Assembly (NCBI GenBank): GCA_027924645.1
Contig: BSBN01000039.1
Span: forward strand, 20,062,001-20,126,000
DNA from: Cunninghamia lanceolata
Lineage: Eukaryota; Streptophyta; Pinopsida; Cupressales; Cupressaceae
DNA: 64,000 nt
Direction: 5' to 3'
The notes beneath the pieces are model-generated. The model saw only the letters and a list, made by a program, of their open reading frames with translations. It did no database searches and was not told the origin of the DNA. The position numbers were made by a program, and so were the translations under genes. Below are positions 11,773 through 23,173 of the stretch, in pieces (the first letter of the stretch is position 1; the number at the start of each line of letters is the position of its first letter).

Positions 11773-12888
11773 TGTTGGAAAAAATGTAGATAACTGAGAA
11801 GGGGGGTGAATCAGCTATCTCAAAATTTCCTTATTTTTACTTTTTTTCTTGTCTCAATAATCAATGATATATCAAACCATGAAAGCATAAATAACCATAA
11901 GAACAAAAGTGAAATTAACACACACAACATGGATTTTTACGTGGAAACCCTGTTAAGGGAAAAACCATGGGGTGACTAACCCAAGATTGTATTCTCTGTT
12001 AAAAGAATAAAAGAGTACAAAATGACACTTGCCAATTAGGGCTCACTGCCCGAGCACACTGCTCACAAGAGGCTCACTGCCTACAAATAATTACAGATGA
12101 TACTGAAGTATTTGAACTGAGGAACAACATCCATATATGCAAGAATTCAGTTCCGGTTAGGCTCAGTATACCGATCTAGCACATTTCATTCTCCCTCTGC
12201 TCAATATCACTCTTCTGTCACATTTCAAGCTTGGATTACTGTCTTCACACTTCTCTCTGCTTTTCTTCACACTTAATACATACACTCATCACCTTTTTCA
12301 CTCCACAAGCTTGAATCCATCGGGTATATATATCTGCATCAAGGATTTCAAACAACTTTCTAGTTGGCAACAAGAATGCTAAGGATATTTGTAAATTACT
12401 ATTTTGTCGGCTGAATTCATACTTGATAGATGATGCGCACCAAAAAATTAGGCATAGAAATCATTAATTAGGTCGTCCAATAATGTACAATGTTACAAAT
12501 TACTCGATCAACACCTTTTACACAACCGGATTGAGGTCTGATACTCTGTCGGTCAGTTCTTCCTCTGTCTGCTCTGTCTGACTGAAACCCAACACTTAGA
12601 TGCTTATATCTTTTGCATGCTTTGTCACCAGAGACTAAATCTCTAGAATACAATAGTTATGATGCCCCTCTTGACTTGTCCAAATATGCAACTTACTGAG
12701 TTACACCATCTGAGAGATCTGGACCTGATTGTCAGATCATGTTGCATACTCTGTTCTTGTTTATCGGACCAAGACAGTCTTCAATCTAACTTTCAGTAAA
12801 GGCATATTATGTACTGTGGATGTGTGGGATAGACTTTGTTGTCATCAATGACAACACTTATGAAGCCAATCAATGTCTTTTGCCAACA
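11773..12888 (-). repeat. 3' LTR of nested non-autonomous element
   Basis: 1116 bases, TGTTGG to CCAACA on the + strand, closely similar to 18284-19390. A TATATATA box-like word lies near 12325. Both copies share small diagnostic words such as GGATTTTTACGTGGAAACC. Confidence 0.88.
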
Positions 12889-12900
12889 ATCTCCCCCTTT
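12889..12900 (-). other. Polypurine tract of nested element
   Basis: Read on the minus strand this is AAAGGGGGAGAT directly before the LTR start. It is the normal plus-strand priming site and confirms the element reads right to left. Confidence 0.85.
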
Positions 12901-13134
12901 GGCATTGATGGCAACACTTAGTGAAAAATGACTGTCACAGTAACTCCCCCTTTGCTTGTGCTTTGTTTCTTTATATTGTTTTATCGGTGCTCCCCCTTTG
13001 CTGGATTCCTCATTTTTCATTACTCTTCACTCTCCCTTTGACATCAATGGCAAAGGGTGGGATCCACATACCAAAATTGTGTATAAGCTATTATATACAT
13101 GGCCGCATATGTACATACAATTCATATGTTATAC

Positions 13135-16100
13135 TTACATATACTTAAGTATATCCTCAAAGGTTGTCTTCAACTGTACAATCTCTGTGGTCCAACTCCT
13201 CTTCATTCTATCCAAAATGGAGACGTGTCCACTTAACAAAAATGCATATGCTTCTGCCCTCTTCAAATCTGTTGGATCACTGGTCCGGGCTGTACTTTGC
13301 GCATCTATCAAGGCATCATGCATTGCCTCTAACTTAGGGATGATTATCCCTCTGAGTTCACCCATTCTATCCATTATGAACTTCTTCTCTTTAACCAGTT
13401 TTTTTATTTCATTTATTATAACAATAGCTTGGCATTCTTGATTCACTAGAGAGGTAGTAAGGGGATCAAAATTATGAGATAGACTTGACAGTTTTCCTTC
13501 TAGTTCTTTCATTTTCTTCTCAATGTCCTCTGCCACTTTAGGCCAAGTTAAAAAAAATTGTATATGTCCCCACCATCCTTAAGAGCATTTTCAATGCTCT
13601 TTATGCCAATGTCTAGGGTTTTTCTATCATTAGCAATTAGTCCTTGTACCTCAATAAATCTTTTTCCCCAAAACTCCTTCTAGACCTTAGTTTCTGCTGA
13701 TTTTTCTACGGACTCAAAATGTGTATTAACATAATTAACTAAGTTCTTTAGATTACCAGATGGAGAAGCTGATGGGTCCTTTTGATAAGTGGGCATGATC
13801 TTCTCTAGTACTCTGGATGCAACATTCAACAATTCACTATCCTTCATATGAGATTTTAGAAGTTTTTCTTTTGCTTTGGCCTAAGCAAAAGATGCCATCT
13901 TCATTATTTGAACCAGAGATAGAGAGTCCATATTTAGTGGCCCTTGAATCAACCCAGGTTCATCCAACTCCATCATTTCTTTGTCCAAGAAATTTTACAT
14001 TGTCTTTGCAATGTCTCTTGCTGGTGATTCAGACTTCTTCCCTTTAGAGGTGTCTGGGCTGGCTGGTTTGGATGTGTAATCACCATCCTTTTCTACTTTC
14101 TCTTCTTCCTCTTTTGCCTTAACTTCTTTCTCTTGATTCTCCTTCTCTTCTTTTCTTCCTTCCTCTACTTCTTCGGTGACTGGAAGATTTGTCTTGGCAA
14201 CAATGGGATCCAGAGGAGTGACATTACCAATGTCTTCTGTCAGTGTTTCCTTTTAATTGTGAACTTCTTCTTCCAGAACTGAAGAGTCTAATGCCTCAGT
14301 TGGCTCTTCATCAATTTTCTTTAATCCTTCGACATCCTTGTCAGAGAATTCTTCATTGATTTCTTTTAATCCTTCAACATCCATGGTAGAAGGCTCTTCA
14401 TCTGCTTCCTCAACAATGGGAAGATTAAACCTGTTCAGGAATTTCCAAAGAATTTCTTCTATTTCATTAGCTATTTGGTTAGTTTGTCGAAGCATGAGTT
14501 TATTCATTCGGGACTTGCTCTAGAAATCATCTTTACTATCCTTGAAAACCATGTTCATTTGTTTTGGAGTGATAGAAGGACATAGCTGTATCACTATCTG
14601 CTCCTGAATCTCTAAGTCTTTTGCTTTTTCATTCTCTTTTCTTAGCTCCAATACTTCTTCTAGGCTCTTAGGAATTAATGAAATTATTTCAATGAATGCT
14701 TTGTTATAGATATTCAAATACTTGACAGTTGCCTCCTCAAGTATTCTCTTGTCTGCATAATTGTATTCATCATAAAATTCTGTCACCAGCTGCAGGTTTC
14801 CATCCACAGTGATTGCTTTGATGATGTCTTCAATTGAGAGGGTGGATTTCTCAACAAATTCTTCTATTTTCTCTTCCTCATTTTTGTTACCAGATGACTT
14901 TTTGGATGTTCTTATCTTCTTCATTTTCCTGACTTCCTCATCTGATTATGTCTCTTCATCATCCTTTTGGCTCATATATGTTCTTGTGGCCTTGGTCTTC
15001 ATTCTCTTTTCTCCTTTACTGGATGGCTTGACTTCCAGTTTGGTGGGCCTTGAGTTTTTGGGAGTGACAAGAGCAGAACTCCTGGAAGATCTTATCTGGG
15101 AGGAGGCTTCCACCAGAACACTGTCTTTCTTTGCTTCTTGCCTTTCTTTTTCTGCTTTCTCTATTTTTTCTCTATTACCATCTACTGCCTCCTTTGTTAT
15201 GCCAAACCTTTTGGCAAGTTCTTCAACTTCCTTTCTCACTTTTCTCTTGGTCTCAGGCTTCCTTAATTCAACATTTTTTTTATGTTTAGCTCATCAAAGG
15301 TGCCAAACCTTTCTGCTGCAGTGTCCTTGGGTTGACTCAGCAAGCACTGAACATGTACCTCCAATATGTTTTCATCGACCTTATATCCCATGGGCATTAC
15401 CCACAGTTCTTGGCTCAACTGCCTCCATTAGGCATTGATCTAGTCAACCATGAAGCAAATTGTGTCTTTGTATTTCTCAACTATTGACTTTGGTATTCTT
15501 TCTCTTGTATGCATCATGCTTTAGAAACTCTTGAAGTAACCCCAGAGAGCTGTCTTTTGGGCTTGAGCATCACCAAGTCCAAACATGTAATCTCTGATTT
15601 GAATAGCAACAGGTTTATCATTTTTCCAGATCTAACCTTTTGATCCAGGTAGCTCATTCATATAGTAGAAGAACAGACACAATATCAGACTGCCATATTT
15701 GAAAGAGTTTTTTATCTTTCTTGATCTTCTACAAATTTTCCATCAGTTGATTCAACAAAAGCTCACACATATCATAATCTACATTTTCTTTCGGCATCTG
15801 ATATGCAGCATAGATTGCTGTACCGAACACAAAATTTTCCCTACTTGAGTGGTAAATTTTGTAACCAATTATCATTGATGCAAACTTGACATTTGGATAT
15901 GTGATGTCATCTATAGTCATTTCTCTCTTTTCATATTTTGATTCGGTGGCTTCAATTACTGTTTGGTTTTTTACAGATTTGAGTGCAGGCAACCCACTAG
16001 TTGAATGCAATCTAGTCACAGCCTTGATGGCATCTTTGGTTATCTTGAATGGGCTCATTAGCCACATAAAGTTATCATGCATCCTACTCAGAACATACCA

Positions 16101-16424
16101 GACCCATTCGTCTTCTACAAAGGACGGGAAATGTATACAATGTTCAAAGTGTTTGTCCTTTAGGGTCTTGAATTCAGGTTTGAGGTCAAAATTCTCATCT
16201 ATTAACTGTTTGTGATAGATGTCAATCAATTTTGAGTCTCCAAAATCTTTGATGTTTGCATGAATATAAACCCTAATATCTTCTACATGTAGAACACCGT
16301 ACAGAACACTAGAAAACGCACCCAAGGGATCAACTTCTAGAGACTTGTAAGGATGTTTCTTGAATTTTGGTCTTGGACTTTCAGAGATATTAACAACCAT
16401 CGGAGTAGCCATTCTAATCGCCAA
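13135..16424 (-). pseudogene. Unrecognised long ORF (about 1,100 codons) of the nested element
   Basis: On the minus strand from ATG at 16424 (MAIRMATPMVVNISESPRPK) one frame holds most of the protein down to about 13550, with a frameshifted patch near 15250-15730 and a last shift to the frame ending at 13135. The first 330 or so residues look globular (YKSLEVDPLGAFSSVLYGVL, ALWGYFKSF, HSTSGLPALKSV). The rest is Lys/Glu rich and helical, probably coiled coil (for example REKIEKAEKERQEAKK and MAEDIEKKMKELEGKL). I do not recognise the family and see no RT, integrase or protease motif. Stops occur at several places, including one near 14252. It may be a captured host gene or an element-specific structural protein. 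Confidence 0.55.
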
Positions 16425-17058
16425 ACTTTGAAGAGATTTTGCAGAAAGAAAATACCTTATTGCGCCTTAGGGTTTGGAGTGAAATTCTGATTGATTTTGA
16501 TCTTTAGTTTCTACTTGAATGTTCTACAGGATCTCTTCTTAGAGCTCTTCTTTCTTCTTCATTTTTGAATGCAAGGTATGATAAATGATGAACGAAGACC
16601 CTTTTATCCTTCTGCAAAACCTAATTTACCATTGTAATAAATGCACAGCCTTTTATGTCATCCGGTTACTCTGTTTCCCAAGTGAGATTTTCATGAATCA
16701 TTTTACAGATCTTTAAACTAGCATCTTAGTGAGTTGATAACACATATCTATCTCGTGAACTTGCCTCTGGATCCACATATTAGAGTATTATATTTACAGA
16801 TTGTACCGGATCAATTTGTATCACTTTGTTAACACTGGATGGTTGCCAAAACTAGCTCTACTCAAGTGGTCATACACATTTTGAATCTTCATGTGAACCT
16901 CTCACATTCTTACTGAAAGCTCTTTGGAGGATTCTCTAAGAACCCTTTAACCCGTAACATTAGATGTTTACTCAATGTGCTAAATTCAAGCACTTACAAC
17001 CTAGCTAGGGGAATTTTGATCTTCTTTTTGCTACTCCCCCTGAGCCAGAGCTCACCTT

Positions 17059-18280
17059 TTAATTTTTGGAAGGATTATCAGCACCGGATTCTAGTGTGGA
17101 TCCACCACAAGTATTCATCATGCTCTTCTTTATCCAAATTTTGCTCATCTCCTTTTGAATCTCATCTACATTCACTTTACCTTTACCTTTGTCTGGTTTT
17201 TGATCATGTTTTACCGGACCCTTTCCATCATGATTTCTGCTTCTGCAGAATCTAGCTATATGGCTAGATTTATTGCAATTGTAACACACACCATTTCTTT
17301 GCTTATTTGGTTGATATCCTTTTGATCTGCACTGATTAGCCATATGCCCCATTCTATTGCATGTAAAGCATCTACCATTGAAAGAATTGTTCATTTGCAT
17401 ATTTCTGCATTCATGAGATTTGTGACCATACCTTTTGCAACTAAAACATTGACCGGAGAAGGATGAATTGTTCTGATTCATTCTGTTCCTACACTGGGTT
17501 GCTTTATGATCGAATTTGTAGCAATTGAGGTAGTTTCCATTGAAAGATGGATATCTTTGGGCATTTGGTTGCCTTATCGGAGGTCTTCTAGGCCTATTTC
17601 TTTGACTTCTTGATCCAAATCTTTCACCTTTCTCATATCCCAAGCCATGCTTATCATCTACCCTCTTTTGACTTTCAAGAAGAATTTCAAGTTGGGCTGA
17701 GCGTATCTTGAATTTTTCTTTGTATTCATTTGCAGATTGAAGATCTTGTTTAAGAGTGTCTATCTGGCTCTCAAGTTGTTCTTAATTGTCCTTGGCTTCT
17801 TCAAGATGAGATTCAAGATGCCTGATTATTCTGTCCATTTTGTGGCAGTCCTTTGTTTTCTCCTTGAGGGATTGTTTTAGGTTATCTTCAATCTTCCTCT
17901 TCTCTTCAATTTCTTGGGTGAATTTCATAACCCCTGATTCCATTTCATGTCTTATCATAATGACTTCTTTTGACAGCTTCTCACATAACTTAGTTTTCTC
18001 ATTCAAATCCTCATCAGTATTATTGGCTTCATTCTGATTTGCTAATTTTTGAAGAAGTTCATTTCTCTTTTTCACAGAATTACTGAGTTTTTCTTTTAGC
18101 TCATTGATGAAATCATCAGCTTCCTTGAGTCTTTCTCTCAAATTATTGACCTCAGAGTGGGATTGTTCAAGATCATCTAGGGCAGACTGAAGTTGTTCTT
18201 TCATACTATATGCATCCATTGAGATTTCCAGATCTTCCTCAAGCTGTTAGGCTTGTTCAGAGGAACTTGGCTTTGATAAC
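17059..18280 (-). pseudogene. Gag-like protein with coiled coil and four zinc knuckles
   Basis: On the minus strand the frame runs from just after the primer site through a coiled coil (18219-17660, such as LRERLKEADDFINELKEKL) with in-frame stops near 18250 and at 17779, then GLGYEKGERFGS and four CCHC knuckles (17540-17230). Knuckles 2-4 are complete (CFSCKRYGHKSHEC, CFTCNRMGHMANQC, CYNCNKSSHIARFC). Knuckle 1 (NYLNCYKFDHKATQC) has lost its first Cys. This matches the C-terminal half of copia (SIRE-like) gag, which binds RNA in the particle. The usual N-terminal UBN2 part is absent, because the LTR is followed almost at once by the coiled coil. Confidence 0.75.
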
Positions 18281-18281
18281 A
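18268..18281 (-). other. Primer-binding site of nested element
   Basis: The minus strand reads TTGTTATCAAAGCC next to the LTR end. It resembles TGGTATCAGAGCC (initiator methionine tRNA) with a few changes and fixes the 5' side of the element. Confidence 0.6.
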
Positions 18282-18283
18282 AT

Positions 18284-19390
18284 TGTTGGAAACAAGGTAG
18301 ATAACTGAGAGGAGGGGGGTGAATCAGTTATCTCAGAATTTCCTTATTTTTACTTTTTTTCTTATCTCAATATTCAATGATATATCAAAACATGAAATCA
18401 TAAACAACCACAAGAATAGAAGTGAAATTAACACACACAACACAAGGATTTTTACGTGGAAACCTTGTTAAGGGAAAAACCATAGGGTGACTAACCCAAG
18501 ATTGTATTCTCTGTTAAAAGAATAAAAGAGTACAAAATTAGGGCTCACTACCCGAGCACACTACTCACAAGAGACTCACTGCCTACAAATGCTTACAGAT
18601 AATACTAAAGTATTTGAACTGAGGAACAAAATCCATATATGCAAGAATTCAGTTCTGGTTAGGCTCAGTATACCGATCTAGCACATTTCATTCTTCCTCT
18701 GCTCAATATCACTCTTCTGTCACATTCTGAGCTCGGATTACTATCTTCGCACTTCTCTCTGCTTTTCTTTGCACTTAATACATACATTCATCACCTTTTT
18801 CACTCCACAAGCTTGAATCCATCAGGTATATATATTTGAGTCAAGGATTTCAAACAACTTTCTAGTTGGCAACAAGAACACTTTGGATATTTGCAAAATA
18901 TTGTTTTATCGGCTGAATTCATACTTGATAGATGATGTGCACCAAAAACTTAGGCATAGAAATCATTAATCATGTCATCCAATAATGTACAATGTTACAA
19001 ATTACTCGATCAACACCTTTTACACAACCGGATTGAGGTCTGATACTCTGTCGGTCAATTCTTCCTCTGTCTGCTGTGTCTGATTGGAACCCAACACTCA
19101 GATGCTCATAACTTTTGCATGCTTTGTCACCAGAGACTAAATCTCTAGAATACAATAGTTATGATGCCCCTCTTGACTTGTCCAAATCCACAACTTACTG
19201 AGTTACACCATCTAAGAGATCTAGACCTGATTGTTGGATCATGTTGCATACTTTGTTCTTGTCTACCGGACCAAGACAATCTTCAATTTGACTTCCGGTA
19301 AAGGCATATTATGTACTGGGGATGTGCGGGATAGACTTTGTTGCCATCAATGACAACACTTATGAAGCCAAATAGTGTCTCTTGCCAACA
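18284..19390 (-). repeat. 5' LTR of nested non-autonomous element
   Basis: 1107 bases, partner of 11773-12888. It ends CTTGCCAACA directly before the second GTTAT target copy. Confidence 0.88.
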
Positions 19391-19466
19391 GTTATGGCAC
19401 TAGAGATTAGGCCACATAGGAGAAAAGGGTCTAAGGACCTTGAAAAATAAAAACCTTGTTGAAGGG
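19391..19466 (+). pseudogene. Copia element 1, pre-integrase piece after the nested insertion
   Basis: The translation LWH-stop-RLGHIGEKGLRTLKNK then LVEG matches the GAG-pre-integrase segment of copia element 2 (LWHQRLGQIGEKGLRTLKNK). It continues copia 1 from 11772 once the nested element and one GTTAT copy are removed. It stops at GTTGAAGGG (19458-19466), just before the truncated LTR of copia element 2. Confidence 0.8.
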
Positions 19467-19471
19467 ATGAC

Positions 19472-20431
19472 TGAGGAAAGATTTATGTAAATTTTTATCT
19501 TTTACAATTATAGATTATGAGATGCAAATTAACAGAAAGGTAACAACACATCAAAAAAAGTACAATTCTTACAACACAAGATATATGTGGGGAAAACCCT
19601 TTTGGGTTAAAAACACCACTCCAAAGCTGCCCAATATATCATTCAGGAATCAAGAAGATTACAATATACTCGTAGAGAAAGCTTTCATAGGAGTATAACC
19701 AACCAGAGATCCAAAGGTAACTCAACATCTATAAGACTCTTACACACAACCTCTATCTCAAGATCCTAATATATAGGAGATACAATATAGTAAACCATCA
19801 ACTGTAATTACAAAACCATGAGCCAAAAAATCCCCCACGAGTGACACCCAAATTATCTCCAATCAAAGATGCCTTATGTTGTGCCAAATCACACATCAAC
19901 ACATGTAACTCTCCCCTTTACAGATCCTTTAAGTGTCCAACACATTTTCACATTTCCCAAAAATAGGAGGTCCAACTTCTGGAGGTCATAACTTTTGATC
20001 TGGGTGTCTGATTGACGAACCATCTAATGAGTCAAAAAGATCGTGAAGAGATATATCAAGATATAACCTTCTTCACTAGCTAGGACAACTTTTAGGGTGT
20101 TTAGGAACCTCTAAGTTCCTCAAAACTAAGTTCAAAACTTTTTCCGATAGTTTCAAAAATAGAAACTTTAATATCTCGCAATCCAGGTATGATCTTGACT
20201 CAAAACTCACCCAAAATGTTTACTTAGCAATTATACACCTTTTAGGAAAATTTTGTGTCCATCCAAGGTCAAATTAGAGTTACTAAAAATAGTAAGCCCT
20301 GCCATTTTTATCCCTTTTGGAAACTATGAAAGTTCTAAACCATTCTTAAACATAAAGGGTATTCAAAAAGACCAAAACTGGGAAGAATAATAACCTTCTC
20401 TAGTTGCAAGGTTGAGACACCTTTCCTAACA
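19472..20431 (-). repeat. 3' LTR of copia element 2 (outer end truncated)
   Basis: Matches 35561-36568 and 38096-39108. On the + strand it ends CCTAACA at 20431, followed by the purine tract (TTCTCCCACTTG, 20432-20443, read as CAAGTGGGAGAA on the minus strand). The first 60 or so bases found in the other copies (GGAAGCAAGGTAT and on) are absent at the left. Confidence 0.85.
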
Positions 20432-20485
20432 TTCTCCCACTTGTCGAACACCTTGCAAGAGAAAAGGGAGTATCAACACCATGAT

Positions 20486-20836
20486 TTAATTGCTAGGGGC
20501 CGAGAGGCCCATAGACTTTGAATACCATCTGAACTTCTTTGTGCTCATAGGTTTTTTCAAGGAATTTGCAACATTCATCGAAGTGTCAACTATCTCCAAG
20601 TTTACCTTCCCATCCTCTACCATGTCATGAACAAAATGGTACTGGACATCAATATTGTTAGCCCTCACATGGAAAGTAGGATTCTTCACAAAACATATGA
20701 CACTCTAACTATCACAACAAATAGTAATCTTTCATGCATCAAACCCAACATCAGAACACAATCTCTTAAGCCAAATGGCTTCTTTACAAGCATGAGTTGC
20801 TACCATGTAATCAGCTTCAGTAGTGGACAAAGTGAC
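20486..20836 (-). pseudogene. Copia element 2 RNase H, C-terminal part
   Basis: The minus strand translates as LSTTEADYMVATHACKEAIW, then a stop-containing stretch, then NPTFHVRANNIDVQYHFVHD and LKKPMSTKKFRWY, the usual end of copia RNase H. TAA at 20486-20488 closes it. The upstream half continues at 31728 (SKQQPM), and removing the gypsy element plus one target copy rebuilds a smooth join. Confidence 0.85.
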
Positions 20837-23014
20837 TGTTGTCATATTTGGCTTGGCCCCAAAATATTCATGTCCTCCTCTTTCTATCAAAGAAATCGAA
20901 TCAGAGAAAGCCTAAATAGAAAGAGGAAAGTCTTAAATCCCGCATTTACCCATGATGTGCCTTACAAAATTTCCCAAAATCTTGCTTGAGGTATCCTTGC
21001 AGAAAACCCAGAAAAACCTAGAAATCCTTAAGCTTCAAGTACCTTCCATTTGTATGTCAAGGATGCAAAGGATATACAAAAGTTGATACATGTAGGTGGA
21101 GGTACAAGTCCGAACCCGAAGGGAAGATGCAATCGGTTTGAGAAGGAAAAAGTAGTATGCGGTTTTGTATGTATGTTGCATTGTATATGCGATATATGAA
21201 AAGTCACATGCAAAAGTTAGGTGCAAGGTCAGATACAAAGGAGAGATACAAAGACACATCGGTTAGAGATTTGCACATCGGCATGACTTAGCTCAAGGTC
21301 TCCCCAACAGTTCGATGTATATGCAATATACAAAGCGAGATACAAAGGTGCATACAACACCAAAGCAAGATACAAGGCTGGACCTGTTATAAAGTTCTAT
21401 TCTGATTGATAATCCATTGAGTTCCACAATTGTATATTTGGCAATCGCATCTCCCATATACAATTGCACATACAAAAACACATACAATGGGTTTTTGGTG
21501 ACACTCTTGCATATCGACATGACTCAGCTGGGAGTCTCTTCAACAACCCGATGGGCTTTCTTTGCATGTCTTCTATGTAGTGGTGGGCCCCAGTTCCTTC
21601 ATTGATCTATTTTGCAGCGATGGGGCCACAGATGGAGATCCAATTGAATGATGACACATGTTAGGGCCGATCCAAGGTTTGATTCAAGGTAGGTGCAAAA
21701 GGTGACGCAAAGTTAAGGCCCACTTTTGTATGTTGGCAATTGTATTGTATATACATTTGCATATACAAAAGCAGATACAACGGCACATACAATTGCATAT
21801 ACAAAAAATTGAATATGCAAAAAAGTGAAAGGAAAGAAAATTGCATAAATACATAAAGTGAACCTAGCAGTGTAAAGTGCATATACAATTGCATATGCAT
21901 GATCAGATACAATTGCATATGCAAAGCGATATACAAGTGCAAAATGTAGTTGATTGAAACTTTGACCACGGATATCTTTTGCATTCTGGCGAATTTCAAC
22001 ATGCTTCAAAAGGAAAAAGTGCTTATTTTTGCCTCCACTTTCATCTGGCGGGCTTTTGAGGGAAATTTCTCACTTTCAAAATATGATATGAATGTGCTGG
22101 CTCTAGCCGACAAGATGTCTCAGTGGCTGAATTAAGTTTTACAGAGATCCCTCAAACACAAAATTGATGAAAATACAGAGAATTCAAAGGGTCAGAGATT
22201 TAAAGTGTTGTAAAAGCTTTGTCAAGGGGCGATTTGTCCCATCTGTCATCAATGCAAATCTGATCTCTCAACTACCATGCTTCAGATATTTTATGTATTC
22301 ATTGTTGCAGATAGATGATTTAGCTGCTCATGTTGAAGGTCTAAAATATCTTCTACCTACTTTGTTCCAGATATTTTATCCCATAACTTCTTGCAGGTGG
22401 ACGTCCCTTCTGGCGATGATATTTTCTGACAGAGCCCATGGGGAGAATTCATTGTAACCGACTTAGGTCAAATGCAAAATGCTATATATGCATGAACATG
22501 AGATGTAAAAAAGGTTGGAAGATTTAGTAATCTATGCTTCTGATTCCAAACAGAGCATTCCTCTACTATAACCTTGCCTTCTGATTAAATACATGCTGGT
22601 TATTTTACCTCTTCATGCTATTTTGACTCTGTGTGATCTAAGAATGATGTGTTTGTGAATGTTTAATTCTTTCTAATCATCTCTTGCTCCTTGCCTCTAT
22701 TAAAATCAGCTTGATCTATGTATGTTTATTGGTTGTATCTAGTCATTTTGTGCATTTTCTCCGTTCTGTGAGGGCTCTTTTATTTAACCTGGTGTATCAC
22801 CCCTTTCATTTCATGTTCCTTCTACCCTTTTTCCCTATAGCTTTAGCACTAGGTTTAGATATATTTCTCTAAGCATTAGGCTTAGAATGAGGAACCAACC
22901 TTCTCTGGAGGTCTGATCTTAATTTACAAAGTCCCACACTTTCAAGATCATTCCCATTGTGTCATTAGAATACTTGGACTCTCTCCAAGTAGGGTGCAAT
23001 TCTATGTGACAATA
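20837..23014 (+). repeat. 5' LTR of gypsy element, with private central segment
   Basis: The outer parts (20837-21049 and about 22409-23014) match the 3' LTR. The middle, 21050-22408, has no counterpart there. Much of that middle (21060-21960) is built from GCATATACAATTGCATATGC-like words. The LTR ends GACAATA where the 3' copy has GACAACA. Confidence 0.82.
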
Positions 23015-23019
23015 GTTTC

Positions 23020-23035
23020 TGGCATGCCTTGTGGG
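23020..23035 (+). other. Candidate primer-binding site of gypsy element
   Basis: TGGCATGCCTTGTGGG starts five bases after the LTR. It has the required TGG start, but I cannot assign the tRNA. Confidence 0.35.
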
Positions 23036-23173
23036 ACTACTCTATTCTGAGTAAGAGCTAGACTGAGGATTTGGTGTCACTCTTAGTGTATATGTTGCTG
23101 TGAAAGTGTCAATAGACACCTGGTGACTCTTTGATGATCTAGTTCCTTCATCATATTTCAACATTTCATACCT

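Larger units (their letters stand above)
11773..19390 (-). mobile_element. Nested non-autonomous LTR element, 7.6 kb, minus strand
   Basis: Two direct repeats of 1.1 kb (11773-12888 and 18284-19390), each with ends TGTTGG and CCAACA, flank the element, and GTTAT is repeated on both outer sides (11768-11772 and 19391-19395). On the minus strand a primer site follows the right-hand LTR and a purine tract AAAGGGGGAGAT lies next to the left-hand LTR, which fixes the orientation. Inside are a zinc-knuckle gag and a long unknown reading frame, but no protease, RT or integrase. It must have moved with enzymes from another element, presumably a copia relative. Confidence 0.88.

Noticed and set aside
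12956..15438. Open frames on the + strand with apparent membrane-like segments (12956-13441, 14809-15438)
   Set aside because: They mirror the Lys/Glu-rich antisense ORF; the hydrophobic look is the reverse complement of charged helix codons.
23020..23035. Assigning a specific tRNA to the gypsy primer site
   Set aside because: TGGCATGCCTTGTGGG fits the TGG rule, but I cannot match it to a tRNA 3' end with confidence.
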